From positions 186,001 through 250,000 of the forward strand of contig NZ_JANFPI010000007.1 in the NCBI RefSeq assembly GCF_026552795.1: a DNA stretch of 64,000 bases, read 5' to 3'. The stretch comes from Ectorhizobium quercum. GTDB lineage: Bacteria > Pseudomonadota > Alphaproteobacteria > Rhizobiales > Rhizobiaceae. The translations under genes were made by a program, and so were the position numbers. This document shows, one piece after another, positions 19,065 to 28,168 of this stretch. The number at the start of each line of letters is the position of its first letter. Position 1 is the stretch's first letter. The notes under the pieces are model-generated. The model ran no database searches, was not told where the DNA came from, and saw nothing but the letters and a program-made list of their open reading frames with translations.

Positions 19065-19669
19065 AAAAAGGCCGGCCCGGCGGCCTGCCAGCGCTTTCGA
19101 GACCAATCTGGGCGCTGACAGGCCGGACACGACGCAGGGCATTCCGATCGCACATCGCTTCGATCCGGTACGCTGCCCTGCCGGGCAGAACCGGAGCGCG
19201 TGACCGCCCCGGCCCGACGCCCGCCGGCGTCCTGCCGGCAGGCGAAACATCGATCCTCCGCGCTGGGTCGAACGACGCGCCGAGGACTGGACTTCTCCCG
19301 GAGAGAACCGCTTCGTGCGTCGCAGTCGCGCGCAGGGCAGCCGGTTTCGCGAAAGGCAGGATTGCGATGTGGGCTCGCATCTCCCCGGAAGACGTGGAAA
19401 CTGCGGATGATCGCCGCCCGACACCGGACCCGGCCGGGTTCGGTGCGTGGAACGGCACATGTTTTCGAGAAAGCCGGACCCGCTTCATGCGTCCGGCGAA
19501 GGCGCCGCTTCAGGGCGTATCCGACCTTACGGAAAACATGCTTAACAAAATATTAAGACGGCATCCCGACTTTCCACGGGCCGGCAGGGCTGGCCGGCGC
19601 GCGCAAGGCGCCGGCCGTGATTGCATCCCGAAAGGCGTTCCCGCCTCCCGAACCCGGGCGGCCTGCGCC
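19065..19669. other. 605-base gap without a recognisable gene
   Basis: All frames give arginine-rich, low-complexity translations with no family I recognise. At 19069-19086 a 6-bp hairpin (AGGCCG/CGGCCT) precedes a run of T when read on the minus strand, so it could end transcripts of the gabD operon, although it lies 600 bases downstream. A second GC-rich inverted repeat with a one-base bulge (CACGGGCCGGC with GCCGGCCGTG) lies near 19575-19620. An AT-rich patch occurs around 19530-19560. No mobile-element remnant was recognised. Confidence 0.4.
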
Positions 19670-21124
19670 TTACCGGATTCCGCCGAGGCAGAGATATTTC
19701 ATCTCGACGAAATCCTCGATGCCGTGCCGGGAGCCCTCGCGGCCGAGACCGGAGAGCTTGACCCCGCCGAACGGCGCCTCCGCCGTGGAGATCAGGCCGG
19801 TGTTCACCCCGACCATGCCGTATTCCAGCGCCTCCGCCACCCGGAACACCCGCGCCAGATCCGTGGCGTAGAAATAGGAGGCGAGCCCGAATTCGGTGTC
19901 GTTGGCCTGCGCAATCACGTCGGCCTCGTCCCGGAAGCGGAAGAGCGGCGCCAGCGGCCCGAAGGTCTCCTCGCGGGCGACCGCCATGTCCTTCGTCACA
20001 TCGGCGAGGATCGTCGCCTCGAAGAAGGTGCCGCCGAGCGCGTGCGGCTTGCCGCCGCTCGTCACCTTCGCCCCCTTTGCGACGGCGTCGGCGATATGCT
20101 CCTCGACCTTCTCCTTCGCCGCCGTGTCGATCAGCGGGCCGAGCACCACGCCCTCGTCGAAACCGTTGCCGATCTTCAGCTTGCCGACAGCAGCGGCCAG
20201 CTTGTCCGCGAAGGCGTCGTAGACACCGTCCTGCACGTAGATGCGGTTGGCGCAGACGCAGGTCTGGCCGTTATTGCGGAACTTGGCGATGATCGCGCCC
20301 TCGACCGCAGCGTCGAGATCGGCGTCGTCGAAGACGATGAAGGGCGCATTGCCGCCGAGTTCGAGGCTAAGCTTCTTGATCGTCGGCGCCGACTGGCGGT
20401 AAAGCTCGATGCCGACCTCTGTGGAACCGGTGAAGGTCAGCTTGCGGATGAGGGGATTTGCCGTCAGTTCGCCGCCGATTTCCCGGGCCGAGCCGGTGAC
20501 GACGCTGAACAGCCCCTTCGGCAGCCCCGCGCGTTCGCCGAGGATGGCCAGCGCGATGGCCGAGAACGGCGTCTGCGAGGCGGGCTTCAGCACCATCGCG
20601 CAGCCGGCTGCGAAAGCCGGGCCGGCCTTGCGGGTGATCATCGCATTCGGGAAGTTCCACGGCGTCACCGCCGCCACGACACCGACCGGCTGTTTGATGA
20701 CAAGGATGCGCTTGTCCTGCTGGTGGCCGGGAACGACCTCGCCGTAGATGCGGCGGGCTTCTTCCGCGAACCATTCGATGAAGCTCGCGCCATAGGCGAT
20801 CTCGCCCTTGGCCTCGGCGAGCGGCTTGCCCTGCTCGCGCGTCAGGATGCGGCCGAGGTCGTCCTGGTTCTCCATCATCAGCTCGAACCATTTGCGTAAG
20901 GTGGCGCTGCGCTCCTTGGCGGTGCGCGCGGCCCATTCCTTCTGGACCTTCTGGGCCACGTCGATCGCCGCCTTCGTTTCCGCCGCGCCGAGCTTCGGCA
21001 CATGGCCGATCGTCTCGCCCGTCGCCGGGTCGTTCACCGCGATGGAGGCCCTCCCCTCCGCCGCGATCCATTCTCCTCCGACAAGCGCGGCCTGCCGGAA
21101 CAAGGTTGGGTCCTTGAGTTGCAT
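19670..21124 (-). CDS. gabD: NAD(P)-dependent succinate-semialdehyde dehydrogenase family enzyme
   Basis: This 484-aa aldehyde dehydrogenase of the GabD type (E. coli GabD is 482 aa) oxidises an aldehyde to its acid. It shows the coenzyme motif TPWNFPNAMITRK, FTGSTEVG, the general base in LELGG (Glu255) and the nucleophile in GQTCVCANR (Cys289). The second cysteine, Cys291, is typical of SSADH. GGAGG six to seven bases upstream selects the ATG at 21124 over one two codons earlier. It is the last gene of the minus-strand operon that begins at 31670. In this setting it probably oxidises the aldehyde released by the E1/E2 cleavage step, so its true substrate may not be succinate semialdehyde. 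Confidence 0.88.
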   Translation of the reverse strand: MQLKDPTLFRQAALVGGEWIAAEGRASIAVNDPATGETIGHVPKLGAAETKAAIDVAQKVQKEWAARTAKERSATLRKWFELMMENQDDLGRILTREQGKPLAEAKGEIAYGASFIEWFAEEARRIYGEVVPGHQQDKRILVIKQPVGVVAAVTPWNFPNAMITRKAGPAFAAGCAMVLKPASQTPFSAIALAILGERAGLPKGLFSVVTGSAREIGGELTANPLIRKLTFTGSTEVGIELYRQSAPTIKKLSLELGGNAPFIVFDDADLDAAVEGAIIAKFRNNGQTCVCANRIYVQDGVYDAFADKLAAAVGKLKIGNGFDEGVVLGPLIDTAAKEKVEEHIADAVAKGAKVTSGGKPHALGGTFFEATILADVTKDMAVAREETFGPLAPLFRFRDEADVIAQANDTEFGLASYFYATDLARVFRVAEALEYGMVGVNTGLISTAEAPFGGVKLSGLGREGSRHGIEDFVEMKYLCLGGIR

Positions 21125-21186
21125 GATCATTCCTCCACGATCCTGTCCGGGCCGGAGCCCGGATACTCCCGATGTTATATTGTCGG

Positions 21187-22440
21187 TCAGACGATGAGAT
21201 TCATAGGGTCTTCGATGGCCATCTTGAAGGCGGCGAGAAGCTGCGCGCCGAGAGCCCCGTCCACCGAGCGGTGATCGACCGAAAGCGTCACGCTCATCAG
21301 CGTCGCAAAAGCCAGTTCGCCGTTGCGCTCCACCGGGCGGCGCTCGCCCGCACCGACCGCGAGGATCGCGCTCTGCGGCGGGTTGATGATCGCCGAAAAC
21401 GACTTCGTGCCGTACATGCCGAGATTGGAGAGGGAGAAGCCGCCGCCCTGGTATTCCTCGGGCTTCAGCCGGTTTTCGCGGGCGCGGGCGGCCAGCGCCT
21501 TCATTTCCGCCGAAATGGCACCGAGGCTCTTCCTGTCGGCCTGCCGGATGAGCGGCGTGATCAGCCCGCCATCCGTCGCCACGGCGACGGCAATGTCGAT
21601 GTCCTGAAGCTTCAGGATGGCATCCTCCGTCCAGACGGCATTGGCATCCGGCACCTTGCGAAGCGCAAGGGCACAGGCCCGGATGATGAAGTCGTTGACC
21701 GAAATCCGCTCCGACGCATCGCGCTTCTCGTTGATGCGGGCGCGCAGTGCCAGAAGCGCGTCGATGTCGCAATCCGCGTTCAGATAGAAATGCGGCACCG
21801 TCTGCTTGGCTTCCAGAAGCCGGCGCGCGATGGTGCGGCGCATGGATGTGTGCGGCACCGCCTCATAGGGTCCGATCCCGGGCGGAATGCCTTTCGCCGA
21901 AGCGGGAGCCGGCGGCGTTGCCGGGGCCGGCACCGCCTCCGCCGCGACCGGCCTGACGGATGCCGCCGCCCGCTCCACGTCGATGCGGACGATCCTGCCC
22001 TTCGGCCCGCTTCCGGCAAGCCCCTCCAGCGACACGCCGCGTTCGGCGGCGAGCCGGCGGGCAAGCGGCGACGCCCTGTGACGAACGTCGCCGCCGGCGC
22101 CGACAGGCGCACCGGCGAGGGGGTGAACCGGTGCCTGTTCCTCCGCAACGGCGGGAGCCGCTTGCAACACGGGGGCTACCGCCAGCGCGGCGGCATCCTC
22201 GCCGTCCTTCAGCAGAACGGCGATGACCTGATTGACCTCGGCGCGCGCACCGTTGTCGACGAACAGGCGCCCGACGGTGCCGTCGGCTTCCGCCTCGAGT
22301 TCCATCGTCGCCTTGTCGGTTTCGATCTCGGCAAGAAGGTCGCCCTTCTTCACGGCATCGCCTTCCGCCTTCAGCCAGCGCGCGATGACCGCCTCTTCCA
22401 TCCCCGCCGAAAGGGCGGGCAGCACGACTTCGATTGGCAT
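21187..22440 (-). CDS. Dihydrolipoamide acyltransferase (E2) of a 2-oxo acid/acetoin-type dehydrogenase
   Basis: This 417-aa E2 has one lipoyl domain (residues about 1-77, with lipoyl-lysine Lys43 in ETDKATME), a peripheral-subunit-binding domain (about 120-157, RASPLARRLAAERG) and a C-terminal catalytic domain ending with the active-site motif DHRSVDG (His about 390). It transfers an acyl group from E1 to CoA. AAGGAGA precedes the start. It sits 16 bases after the fused E1 gene. No E3 (lipoamide dehydrogenase) gene is present in the operon, so E3 is presumably shared with other complexes. Confidence 0.92.
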   Translation of the reverse strand: MPIEVVLPALSAGMEEAVIARWLKAEGDAVKKGDLLAEIETDKATMELEAEADGTVGRLFVDNGARAEVNQVIAVLLKDGEDAAALAVAPVLQAAPAVAEEQAPVHPLAGAPVGAGGDVRHRASPLARRLAAERGVSLEGLAGSGPKGRIVRIDVERAAASVRPVAAEAVPAPATPPAPASAKGIPPGIGPYEAVPHTSMRRTIARRLLEAKQTVPHFYLNADCDIDALLALRARINEKRDASERISVNDFIIRACALALRKVPDANAVWTEDAILKLQDIDIAVAVATDGGLITPLIRQADRKSLGAISAEMKALAARARENRLKPEEYQGGGFSLSNLGMYGTKSFSAIINPPQSAILAVGAGERRPVERNGELAFATLMSVTLSVDHRSVDGALGAQLLAAFKMAIEDPMNLIV

Positions 22441-22456
22441 GGCCGTCTCCTTCTTG

Positions 22457-24646
22457 TCAGCCGCCGATGGGAAGGCCCTGCGCGGCCATCATGGCGCGCA
22501 GGCCCGCTTCGATATCCTGCGGACGGGCGGCGGCGGCGGCCTCCAGAACCTTCGAGATGGAGGGCGAGGCTTCCGCGCCATGCACGCGGGCGATCGGCTG
22601 GTCGAGCCAGTCGAAGACGCGCCGCTGCAACTCGTCGGCCAGCCAGCCGCCATAGGACGTGCCGGACGCCCCCTGCTCGACGATCAGCACATTGCCGGTC
22701 TTGCGGATCGAGGCTTCCACCGTTTCCCAGTCGAGCCCGGCCCGGTCGAGCGACCGCAGGTCGATCACCTCGGCGTCGACGCCGAGCGATTCGACCACGG
22801 TCAGCGTCTTCGCCACCATGCCCAGATAGGTCAGCACCGTCAGTTTCGAGCCGGACCGCACCACCTTCGCCTTGCCGAGCGGAATGAAATAATCGAGATC
22901 GTCCACCGGCGCCGGTCCCTTGGCGGCGTAAAGATCGACATGCTCCAGCACCAGAACCGGATCGCGGCACAGCAGCGCCGAATTCATCAGCCCCACATAG
23001 TCGAACGGCGTCGAGGGCGCGACGATGCGCCAGCCCGGCGCCGTCGCGAAAATGCCCGCCGGGTCCATCGAATGCTGCGAACCGTAGCCCGTGCCCATCG
23101 CCACCTTGGTGCGCAGCACCACCGCCATGTCGCTGTCGCCGCCGAACATGTGCCGCGCCTTGCCGATCTGGTTGAACACCTGGTCGGCGGCCACCCACAT
23201 GAAATCGGGATACATGAATTCGATCACCGGCAGGACGCGCCCGTCCGCCGCCATGCCGCCGGCAATGCCGGTGAAGGCGTTCTCGGAAATCGGCGTTCCC
23301 AGAACCCGGTCGGGGAAGGTGGCGGACAGGCCGCGCGTCGCGCCGTTCGTGCCACCCTTCAGGCGGTGAACGTCCTCGCCCAGCACCACGACGCGCTCGT
23401 CCGTGTCCATGCGCCGCGCCATGACATCGGCAACCGCATCGATGAAACGGCCATCCGCGACGGTCTTGCCGGAAAAGCTCTCCAGCTCCTCGAACCGCAC
23501 GCCGTCGAATTCCGAAAGATCGCCGCGCAGGCCGAAGTCGCGGAAGCTTTCCTCCGGCCAGAGGGAGGGAACGATGCGGCGCTTGCCCTCGTGGGTTTCG
23601 ATGAGTTCGCCGGCCACCTCGTCCATCAGCGCCACGCAGCGGTCGCGCAATGCCTGCACCGCGTCCTCGCCGATCGCCTGCCGTTCTTGAAGCGTCTTCG
23701 CCAGCGCGACGAGCGGATCGCGCCCGCGCCACTCGGCCTCCTCCTCCTTGGAACGATAGCCGAAGGCGCTGCCCGGCAGCGGGCCGTTCTGGTGGAAGTA
23801 GCGGTAGACGTCGGCCTCGATGATCGTCGGGCCGCCGCCCTCACGCATGATGGCGTTCGCTTCTTCCGACGCGAGCCAGACGGCGACCGGATCCATTCCG
23901 TCCACCTTCAAGGACGGGATGCCGAACGCCAGGCCGCGGGAGGACAGGCGCGGCTCCGCCGTCACCTCTTCCACATGGGTGGAAACGGCATAGCGGTTGT
24001 TCTCGATGAAGAAGCAGATCGGCAGCTTCCACGCAGCGGCAATGTTCATGGTTTCGAGAACGGAGCCGATGTTGGTCGCGCCGTCGCCGAAATAGGTATA
24101 GACGACGTCGCCGGTGCCGGCACGTTTGTGCGCCCATGCAGCGCCCGCCGCCATCGGCACGCCGCCGCCGACGATGGCATTGGTGCCGAGATTGCCGGAT
24201 TCGGCCCAGCGCAGGTGCATGGAGCCGCCGCGCCCGCGGCAGAAGCCTTGCGACAGGCCGAGGATTTCGGCCAGCGTCCGCTGCGCGAGCGTGCGGATAT
24301 CCTCGCCGAAGGCCGCCTTCGGGTCGATGCCGTCCTGTACCACATAGCCGAGCGCCTTGGCGAGGAACTGGTGATGGGCGCGGTGCGAGCCGTTGATCTG
24401 GTCGGAAGGGCGCAGGGAGACCGCCGAGCCGACCGCCCCGCCTTCCTGGCCGATGGCCGAATGGGCCGGACCGTGGACGAGGCCGTGTCCAGCCAGTTCC
24501 AGCACCTTCTCCTCGAAGGCGCGGATCAGGTGCATCTCGGCCAGCATCGTGCCGCCGAGCGTCACGTCGAAGACGGCACGGTCGGCGTCGGTCGGAATGA
24601 TTTCCCGCCAGAAACTGTTCGGAACAAGGTCTTTGTATTCGGGCAT
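22457..24646 (-). CDS. Fused alpha/beta E1 component of a TPP-dependent dehydrogenase
   Basis: In this 729-aa protein the E1 alpha and beta chains are fused. The alpha part (about 1-370) has the thiamine pyrophosphate motif from GDGATNIG to FFIENNRYAVS. The beta part (about 395-729) starts near GRFIDAVADVMARR and contains VVVLGEDVHRLKGG, GTPISENAFTGIAGG and MYPDFMW. Fused E1 proteins occur in acetoin- and branched-chain-type complexes; the sequence alone does not reveal whether the substrate is a 2-oxo acid or an alpha-hydroxyketone. The ATG at 24646 follows GGAG by eight bases. The neighbouring SDRs could make the ketone it cleaves. Confidence 0.9.
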   Translation of the reverse strand: MPEYKDLVPNSFWREIIPTDADRAVFDVTLGGTMLAEMHLIRAFEEKVLELAGHGLVHGPAHSAIGQEGGAVGSAVSLRPSDQINGSHRAHHQFLAKALGYVVQDGIDPKAAFGEDIRTLAQRTLAEILGLSQGFCRGRGGSMHLRWAESGNLGTNAIVGGGVPMAAGAAWAHKRAGTGDVVYTYFGDGATNIGSVLETMNIAAAWKLPICFFIENNRYAVSTHVEEVTAEPRLSSRGLAFGIPSLKVDGMDPVAVWLASEEANAIMREGGGPTIIEADVYRYFHQNGPLPGSAFGYRSKEEEAEWRGRDPLVALAKTLQERQAIGEDAVQALRDRCVALMDEVAGELIETHEGKRRIVPSLWPEESFRDFGLRGDLSEFDGVRFEELESFSGKTVADGRFIDAVADVMARRMDTDERVVVLGEDVHRLKGGTNGATRGLSATFPDRVLGTPISENAFTGIAGGMAADGRVLPVIEFMYPDFMWVAADQVFNQIGKARHMFGGDSDMAVVLRTKVAMGTGYGSQHSMDPAGIFATAPGWRIVAPSTPFDYVGLMNSALLCRDPVLVLEHVDLYAAKGPAPVDDLDYFIPLGKAKVVRSGSKLTVLTYLGMVAKTLTVVESLGVDAEVIDLRSLDRAGLDWETVEASIRKTGNVLIVEQGASGTSYGGWLADELQRRVFDWLDQPIARVHGAEASPSISKVLEAAAAARPQDIEAGLRAMMAAQGLPIGG

Positions 24647-24678
24647 GAGCGTGTCTCCGCAACCGGAAGAGATAAGGA

Positions 24679-25434
24679 TCAGGCCGCCAGGAAGCCGCCA
24701 TCGACCGGCAGGATCGTGCCGGTGATGTAGCTCGCCATGTCGGAGGCCAGGAAAATGACGGGGTCGACGACTTCGCCGGTCTCGCCGATGCGTTTCAACA
24801 TCACGCGGTTCATGAACCAGTCGGTGCCGCCGGGCCGGTTGAGCTGGGCGACGGCCATCTCGCTCATCATGATGCCGGGCGCAACGGCGTTGACGCGGAT
24901 GCCGTGGGGAGCGAGATCGCGCGCCATCACCTGCGTCAGCGAGCGGATGGCGCCCTTGGAGACGACATAGCCGGCAGTGGAACCACCCGCCACGAAGCCG
25001 GCGACCGAGCAGAGATGGACGACATTGCCCTTCTTCGCCTTCAGCGCCGGCACGAAGGCATGCGAGACGTTGAAGGCGCCTTCGAGATTGACGCCGATCA
25101 CCCGGTCCCACACCTCCGCCGCCTCGGGCTGGTCGAAGGCGGCGCGGCCGGCCACGCCGGCATTGTTGACGAGAACGTCGATCCCGCCGAACCGGGCGAG
25201 AACATCCCCGGCGAACGCCTTCACCGCCGCGCGGTCGGTCACGTCGAGCGCATGGCCCTCGGCTTCGACGCCGTCCGCCTCGATGGCCGCGGCCTGCCTC
25301 CGCGCCGCCTCCCCGTCGATATCGGCGAGGATGACGCGCGCGCCCTGCACCGCCATTCCCGCGGCGATCGCAGCACCCAGCCCGCGCCCGGCTCCGGTCA
25401 CGAGGGCCAGCCTGCCCTTGAGAAGTCCCGTCAT
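24679..25434 (-). CDS. SDR-family oxidoreductase
   Basis: This 251-aa classical short-chain dehydrogenase has the NAD(P)-binding motif TGAGRGLG (residues about 12-19), NNAG, a catalytic Ser in LCSVAG and YVVSK (Tyr and Lys of YxxxK). It ends in the usual substrate and tetramer region (PVDGGFLAA). The ATG at 25434 is preferred because GGAAGGAAGA lies upstream; an in-frame start eight codons earlier overlaps the preceding gene's stop. It probably oxidises a secondary alcohol to the ketone used by the E1/E2 complex encoded downstream. The substrate is unknown. Confidence 0.88.
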   Translation of the reverse strand: MTGLLKGRLALVTGAGRGLGAAIAAGMAVQGARVILADIDGEAARRQAAAIEADGVEAEGHALDVTDRAAVKAFAGDVLARFGGIDVLVNNAGVAGRAAFDQPEAAEVWDRVIGVNLEGAFNVSHAFVPALKAKKGNVVHLCSVAGFVAGGSTAGYVVSKGAIRSLTQVMARDLAPHGIRVNAVAPGIMMSEMAVAQLNRPGGTDWFMNRVMLKRIGETGEVVDPVIFLASDMASYITGTILPVDGGFLAA

Positions 25435-25454
25435 TCGTCTTCCTTCCCTTGCCG

Positions 25455-26192
25455 TCATGCCATGTAGATGCCGCCATTCACCTGGATCGTCTCGCCGGTG
25501 ATGAAGCTTGCGGCGGGCGAGCAGAGAAAGGCGATGACCGAGGCGATTTCCGATGGCTTGCCGAGCCGCTTCAGCGGCGTTTGCGACATGGTTTCCTCCA
25601 TGCGCGTCTTCAGAAGCTCGCCGATCATCGGTGTCTCTATGATGCCGGGCGCGACGCCGTTGACGCGGGTCTTCGGCGCCAGTTCCCGGGAAAGCGCCCG
25701 CGTCATGGACACCATCGCTCCCTTGGTCGCGCCGTAATGGGCGTTGGTATAGGCGCCGCGATAGGCGGCGAGCGAGGCGATGGTGACGATGGAGGACCCG
25801 TCCTTCAGGGCGGGCAGCGCCCGCTTGCAGAGATAGAAGACGCCGTCGAGGTTGATCGAGATCGTCCTGTGCCAGTCGGCGTCCGACATTTCGGCGAAGG
25901 GCTTCGCCTGATAGATGCCGGCGGACGGCACGAGGAAGTCGATGCCGCCGAAGCGCTTCGTCGCGAGGGCGACGGTCCTTTCCGCATCCTCGGCGCTCGA
26001 TGCATCGGCCTTCAACGTGGCGATGCGGACGTCGTCGCCGAGCGAGGCGGCAAATCCTTGCAGCGCCGGCTCATCCAGATCGCTCAGCACCAGATTGGCG
26101 CCGGAGGCATGGTAGAGTTCCGCCAGCGCCCGGCCGATGCCGCCATTGGCTCCGGTGACGAGCAGGGTGCGGTTTTCGAAATCGAATGTCAT
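25455..26192 (-). CDS. SDR-family oxidoreductase
   Basis: This 245-aa second classical SDR in the same operon is distinct in sequence from its neighbour. It has TGANGGIG, an altered NNAG motif (PSAG), Ser in IASLAAYRG, YGATK as YxxxK and a C-terminal NGGIYMA. The start is uncertain: a GTG at 26204 overlaps the VOC gene stop (GTGA), while the ATG at 26192 gives a more typical N-terminus (MTFDFENRTLLVTGANG). The operon therefore encodes two dehydrogenation steps ahead of E1/E2. Confidence 0.86.
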   Translation of the reverse strand: MTFDFENRTLLVTGANGGIGRALAELYHASGANLVLSDLDEPALQGFAASLGDDVRIATLKADASSAEDAERTVALATKRFGGIDFLVPSAGIYQAKPFAEMSDADWHRTISINLDGVFYLCKRALPALKDGSSIVTIASLAAYRGAYTNAHYGATKGAMVSMTRALSRELAPKTRVNGVAPGIIETPMIGELLKTRMEETMSQTPLKRLGKPSEIASVIAFLCSPAASFITGETIQVNGGIYMA

Positions 26193-26200
26193 GAGCCGAC

Positions 26201-26668
26201 TCACAAATCGCTGCGATAGGCCACAAGATCGTCATACTGGACGACCTCGACGATGTGGCCTTCCGGGTCGGCGACGAAGGCCAGCCAGGTGCCGGGGCGC
26301 ACCTCGACCGGGTCCGCGCCGGTCATCGAACGGCCGCCGTGCGCAACCAGCCGGTCGAGCAGCACCTTCAGGTCGTCGACGATGAAGGTCAGGTAGCTGG
26401 AGCCGGCCCGCTCGAGGATCAGGCGGTCATCCTCCTTCGCTTCCGGCGGCCGGTCGGGGCAAAGCAGCTTGATGCGCTCGCCCTTCTGCGTCTGGAGGCG
26501 AACCGCCGTATAGCCGTCGCGGCACATGGCGGCGGCCTCGGCCTTCGGGCCCGGCACATGCACTTCCGACACGAAGCGCAGGCCGAGCGCCTCTTCATAG
26601 AAGGCGCGCATGCGCTTCAGGTCCCTGACAGCAAGGCCGACTTCGAGCGGCGCGGTCATCGTGGTCAT
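26201..26668 (-). CDS. VOC (glyoxalase/dioxygenase fold) family protein
   Basis: This 155-aa protein has two beta-alpha-beta-beta-beta modules of the vicinal oxygen chelate fold: VGLAVRDLKRMRAFYEEALG at the N-terminus and YLTFIVDDLKVLLDRL in the second module, ending in FVADPEGHIVEVVQYD. The terminal DPEGHxVEV contributes a metal-binding Glu in lyases and dioxygenases of this fold. The start follows GGGAGAAAC. VOC proteins include epimerases, lyases and dioxygenases, so the reaction cannot be told from sequence; within this operon it may epimerise or isomerise the imported substrate. Confidence 0.85.
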   Translation of the reverse strand: MTTMTAPLEVGLAVRDLKRMRAFYEEALGLRFVSEVHVPGPKAEAAAMCRDGYTAVRLQTQKGERIKLLCPDRPPEAKEDDRLILERAGSSYLTFIVDDLKVLLDRLVAHGGRSMTGADPVEVRPGTWLAFVADPEGHIVEVVQYDDLVAYRSDL

Positions 26669-26690
26669 GATTGTTTCTCCCGATGGCCCG

Positions 26691-27413
26691 TCAGACGGCG
26701 AGCCATTCCTCCATGAGTTTCTCTTTGGATGTCAGTTCGTCCGGCGTGCCTTCGAAAACGATCCGGCCGTGCCCCATCACGCAGACCCGGTCGGAGACCT
26801 TGAGCGCGATGGTCAGCTTCTGCTCCACCAGCACGACCGAGACGCCGTGGCGGTTGATGTCGCGGATCATCTCGCCGACGACCGCGACGATCTTCGGCGC
26901 AAGGCCTTCCGTCGGCTCGTCGATCAGCATGACGAGCGGATTGCCGAGCAGCGTGCGGCACATGGTCAGCATCTGCTGTTCCCCGCCGGACAGGCTGCCC
27001 GCCCGCGTGTTGCGGCGCTCCTTGAGGCGCGGGAAATAGTCGAACATCTGGTCGACCGTCCACTTGGTCGCGCCCGGCGCGCCGCGCTGTAAGCCCATTT
27101 GCAGGTTTTCGTCCACCGTCAGGTTCAGGAAGATCTCCCGTTCCTCCGGCACGAAGCCGATGCCGTCGCGGCAGATGCGGAAGGGTCTTTCGCCGGCTAT
27201 ATTTCTGCCGTTGAGCAGCACCTCGCCGCCGGTGGGCGGCACGAGGCCCATCACCGCCTTCATCGTCGTGGAGCGCCCCGAGCCGTTGCGCCCGAGCAGG
27301 CTGATGGCCTCGCCCTTCCTCAGGTCGAAGCTCACGCCCTGGAGGATGTGACTCTTGCCGTAATGCGCATGCAGGTCGCGCACGTCGAGAATGATGTCGG
27401 AAGACGGGGCCAT
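26691..27413 (-). CDS. livF: Branched-chain amino acid-type ABC transporter ATP-binding protein (LivF-like)
   Basis: This is a 240-aa ATPase of a HAAT-family importer. The Walker A reads GRNGSGRSTT (residues 41-50), with Arg47 replacing the nucleotide-binding lysine; the codon is CGC, so it is not a one-base slip from AAG. The signature LSGGEQQMLTMCR and Walker B VMLIDEPTEGLAP are intact. GGAGG seven bases upstream supports the ATG at 27413, which overlaps the livG stop by one base. Arg in this position is seen in some LivF-like proteins as I recall, so activity is likely retained with livG contributing a standard site. Confidence 0.9.
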   Translation of the reverse strand: MAPSSDIILDVRDLHAHYGKSHILQGVSFDLRKGEAISLLGRNGSGRSTTMKAVMGLVPPTGGEVLLNGRNIAGERPFRICRDGIGFVPEEREIFLNLTVDENLQMGLQRGAPGATKWTVDQMFDYFPRLKERRNTRAGSLSGGEQQMLTMCRTLLGNPLVMLIDEPTEGLAPKIVAVVGEMIRDINRHGVSVVLVEQKLTIALKVSDRVCVMGHGRIVFEGTPDELTSKEKLMEEWLAV

Positions 27414-28168
27414 CACTGCACCTCCTCGCCCAGATAAGCCTCGCGGACGCGGGCGTTTTCGCGGATTTCCTTCGGCGTGCCGGTGGCGATGATCTCGCCG
27501 TAGACGAGAACGCTGATGCGGTCGGCCAGCGTGAAGACCACGTCCATGTCATGCTCGACGATCATCAGCGTGCGGCCCCTGGTGATCTCGCGGATGAGGC
27601 CGACCGTGTAATCGGTCTCCTCCTGCGACATGCCGGCCATCGGCTCGTCGAGGATGATGACGCGCGGATCGGAAGCGAGCGTCATGCCGATTTCGAGCGA
27701 ACGCTGCTCGGAATAGGAAAGCTGGCTGGCGAGCGTTGCGGCCCGCGCGGTGAGCCGCACCTGTTCCAGCAGGGTCTCGACCTCGTCGCGCACCTTCTTC
27801 AACCCGGAAACGGGCCGCCACAGCACGAACTGCACATTGTGCCGGCGCATGACCGCGAGACGGATGTTCTCGAACACGCTCAGGCCGGGGAAGATGTTGG
27901 TGATCTGGAAGGAGCGGGCGAGCCCCTTGCGGTTGACGGTGGCCGGCGCGAGCCCGCCGATGTCCTCGCCGTCGAGCCGGATGCTGCCGCTGGTCGGCGC
28001 GAACTGGCCGGAGATCAGATGGAACAGCGTCGACTTGCCGGCGCCGTTCGGGCCGATCACCGCGTGGCGTTCGCCCTCATGCACGGCGAGGTTCACATTG
28101 CGGATGATGTGGGCGGGACCGAAGGACTTGTTGAGGCCTTCCAGAACGAGAATGTCCTTTGTCATCAT
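27413..28168 (-). CDS. livG: Branched-chain amino acid-type ABC transporter ATP-binding protein (LivG-like)
   Basis: This is a 251-aa ATPase with standard Walker A GPNGAGKST, signature LSYSEQRSLEIGM and Walker B VIILDEPMAGMSQEE, plus the C-terminal extension typical of LivG (REITRGRTLMIVEHDMDVVF). The ATG at 28168 overlaps the livM stop (ATGA); a second ATG follows at once. It energises the importer formed with LivH, LivM and LivF. The signature LSYSEQ in place of LSGGQ is normal for LivG proteins. Confidence 0.93.
   Translation of the reverse strand: MMTKDILVLEGLNKSFGPAHIIRNVNLAVHEGERHAVIGPNGAGKSTLFHLISGQFAPTSGSIRLDGEDIGGLAPATVNRKGLARSFQITNIFPGLSVFENIRLAVMRRHNVQFVLWRPVSGLKKVRDEVETLLEQVRLTARAATLASQLSYSEQRSLEIGMTLASDPRVIILDEPMAGMSQEETDYTVGLIREITRGRTLMIVEHDMDVVFTLADRISVLVYGEIIATGTPKEIRENARVREAYLGEEVQ

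Noticed and set aside
18931..19488. 185-codon minus-strand frame across the yhhJ-like end and the gap
   Set aside because: There is no ribosome-binding site, the composition is arginine- and proline-rich, and it overlaps the 3' end of a well-supported gene.
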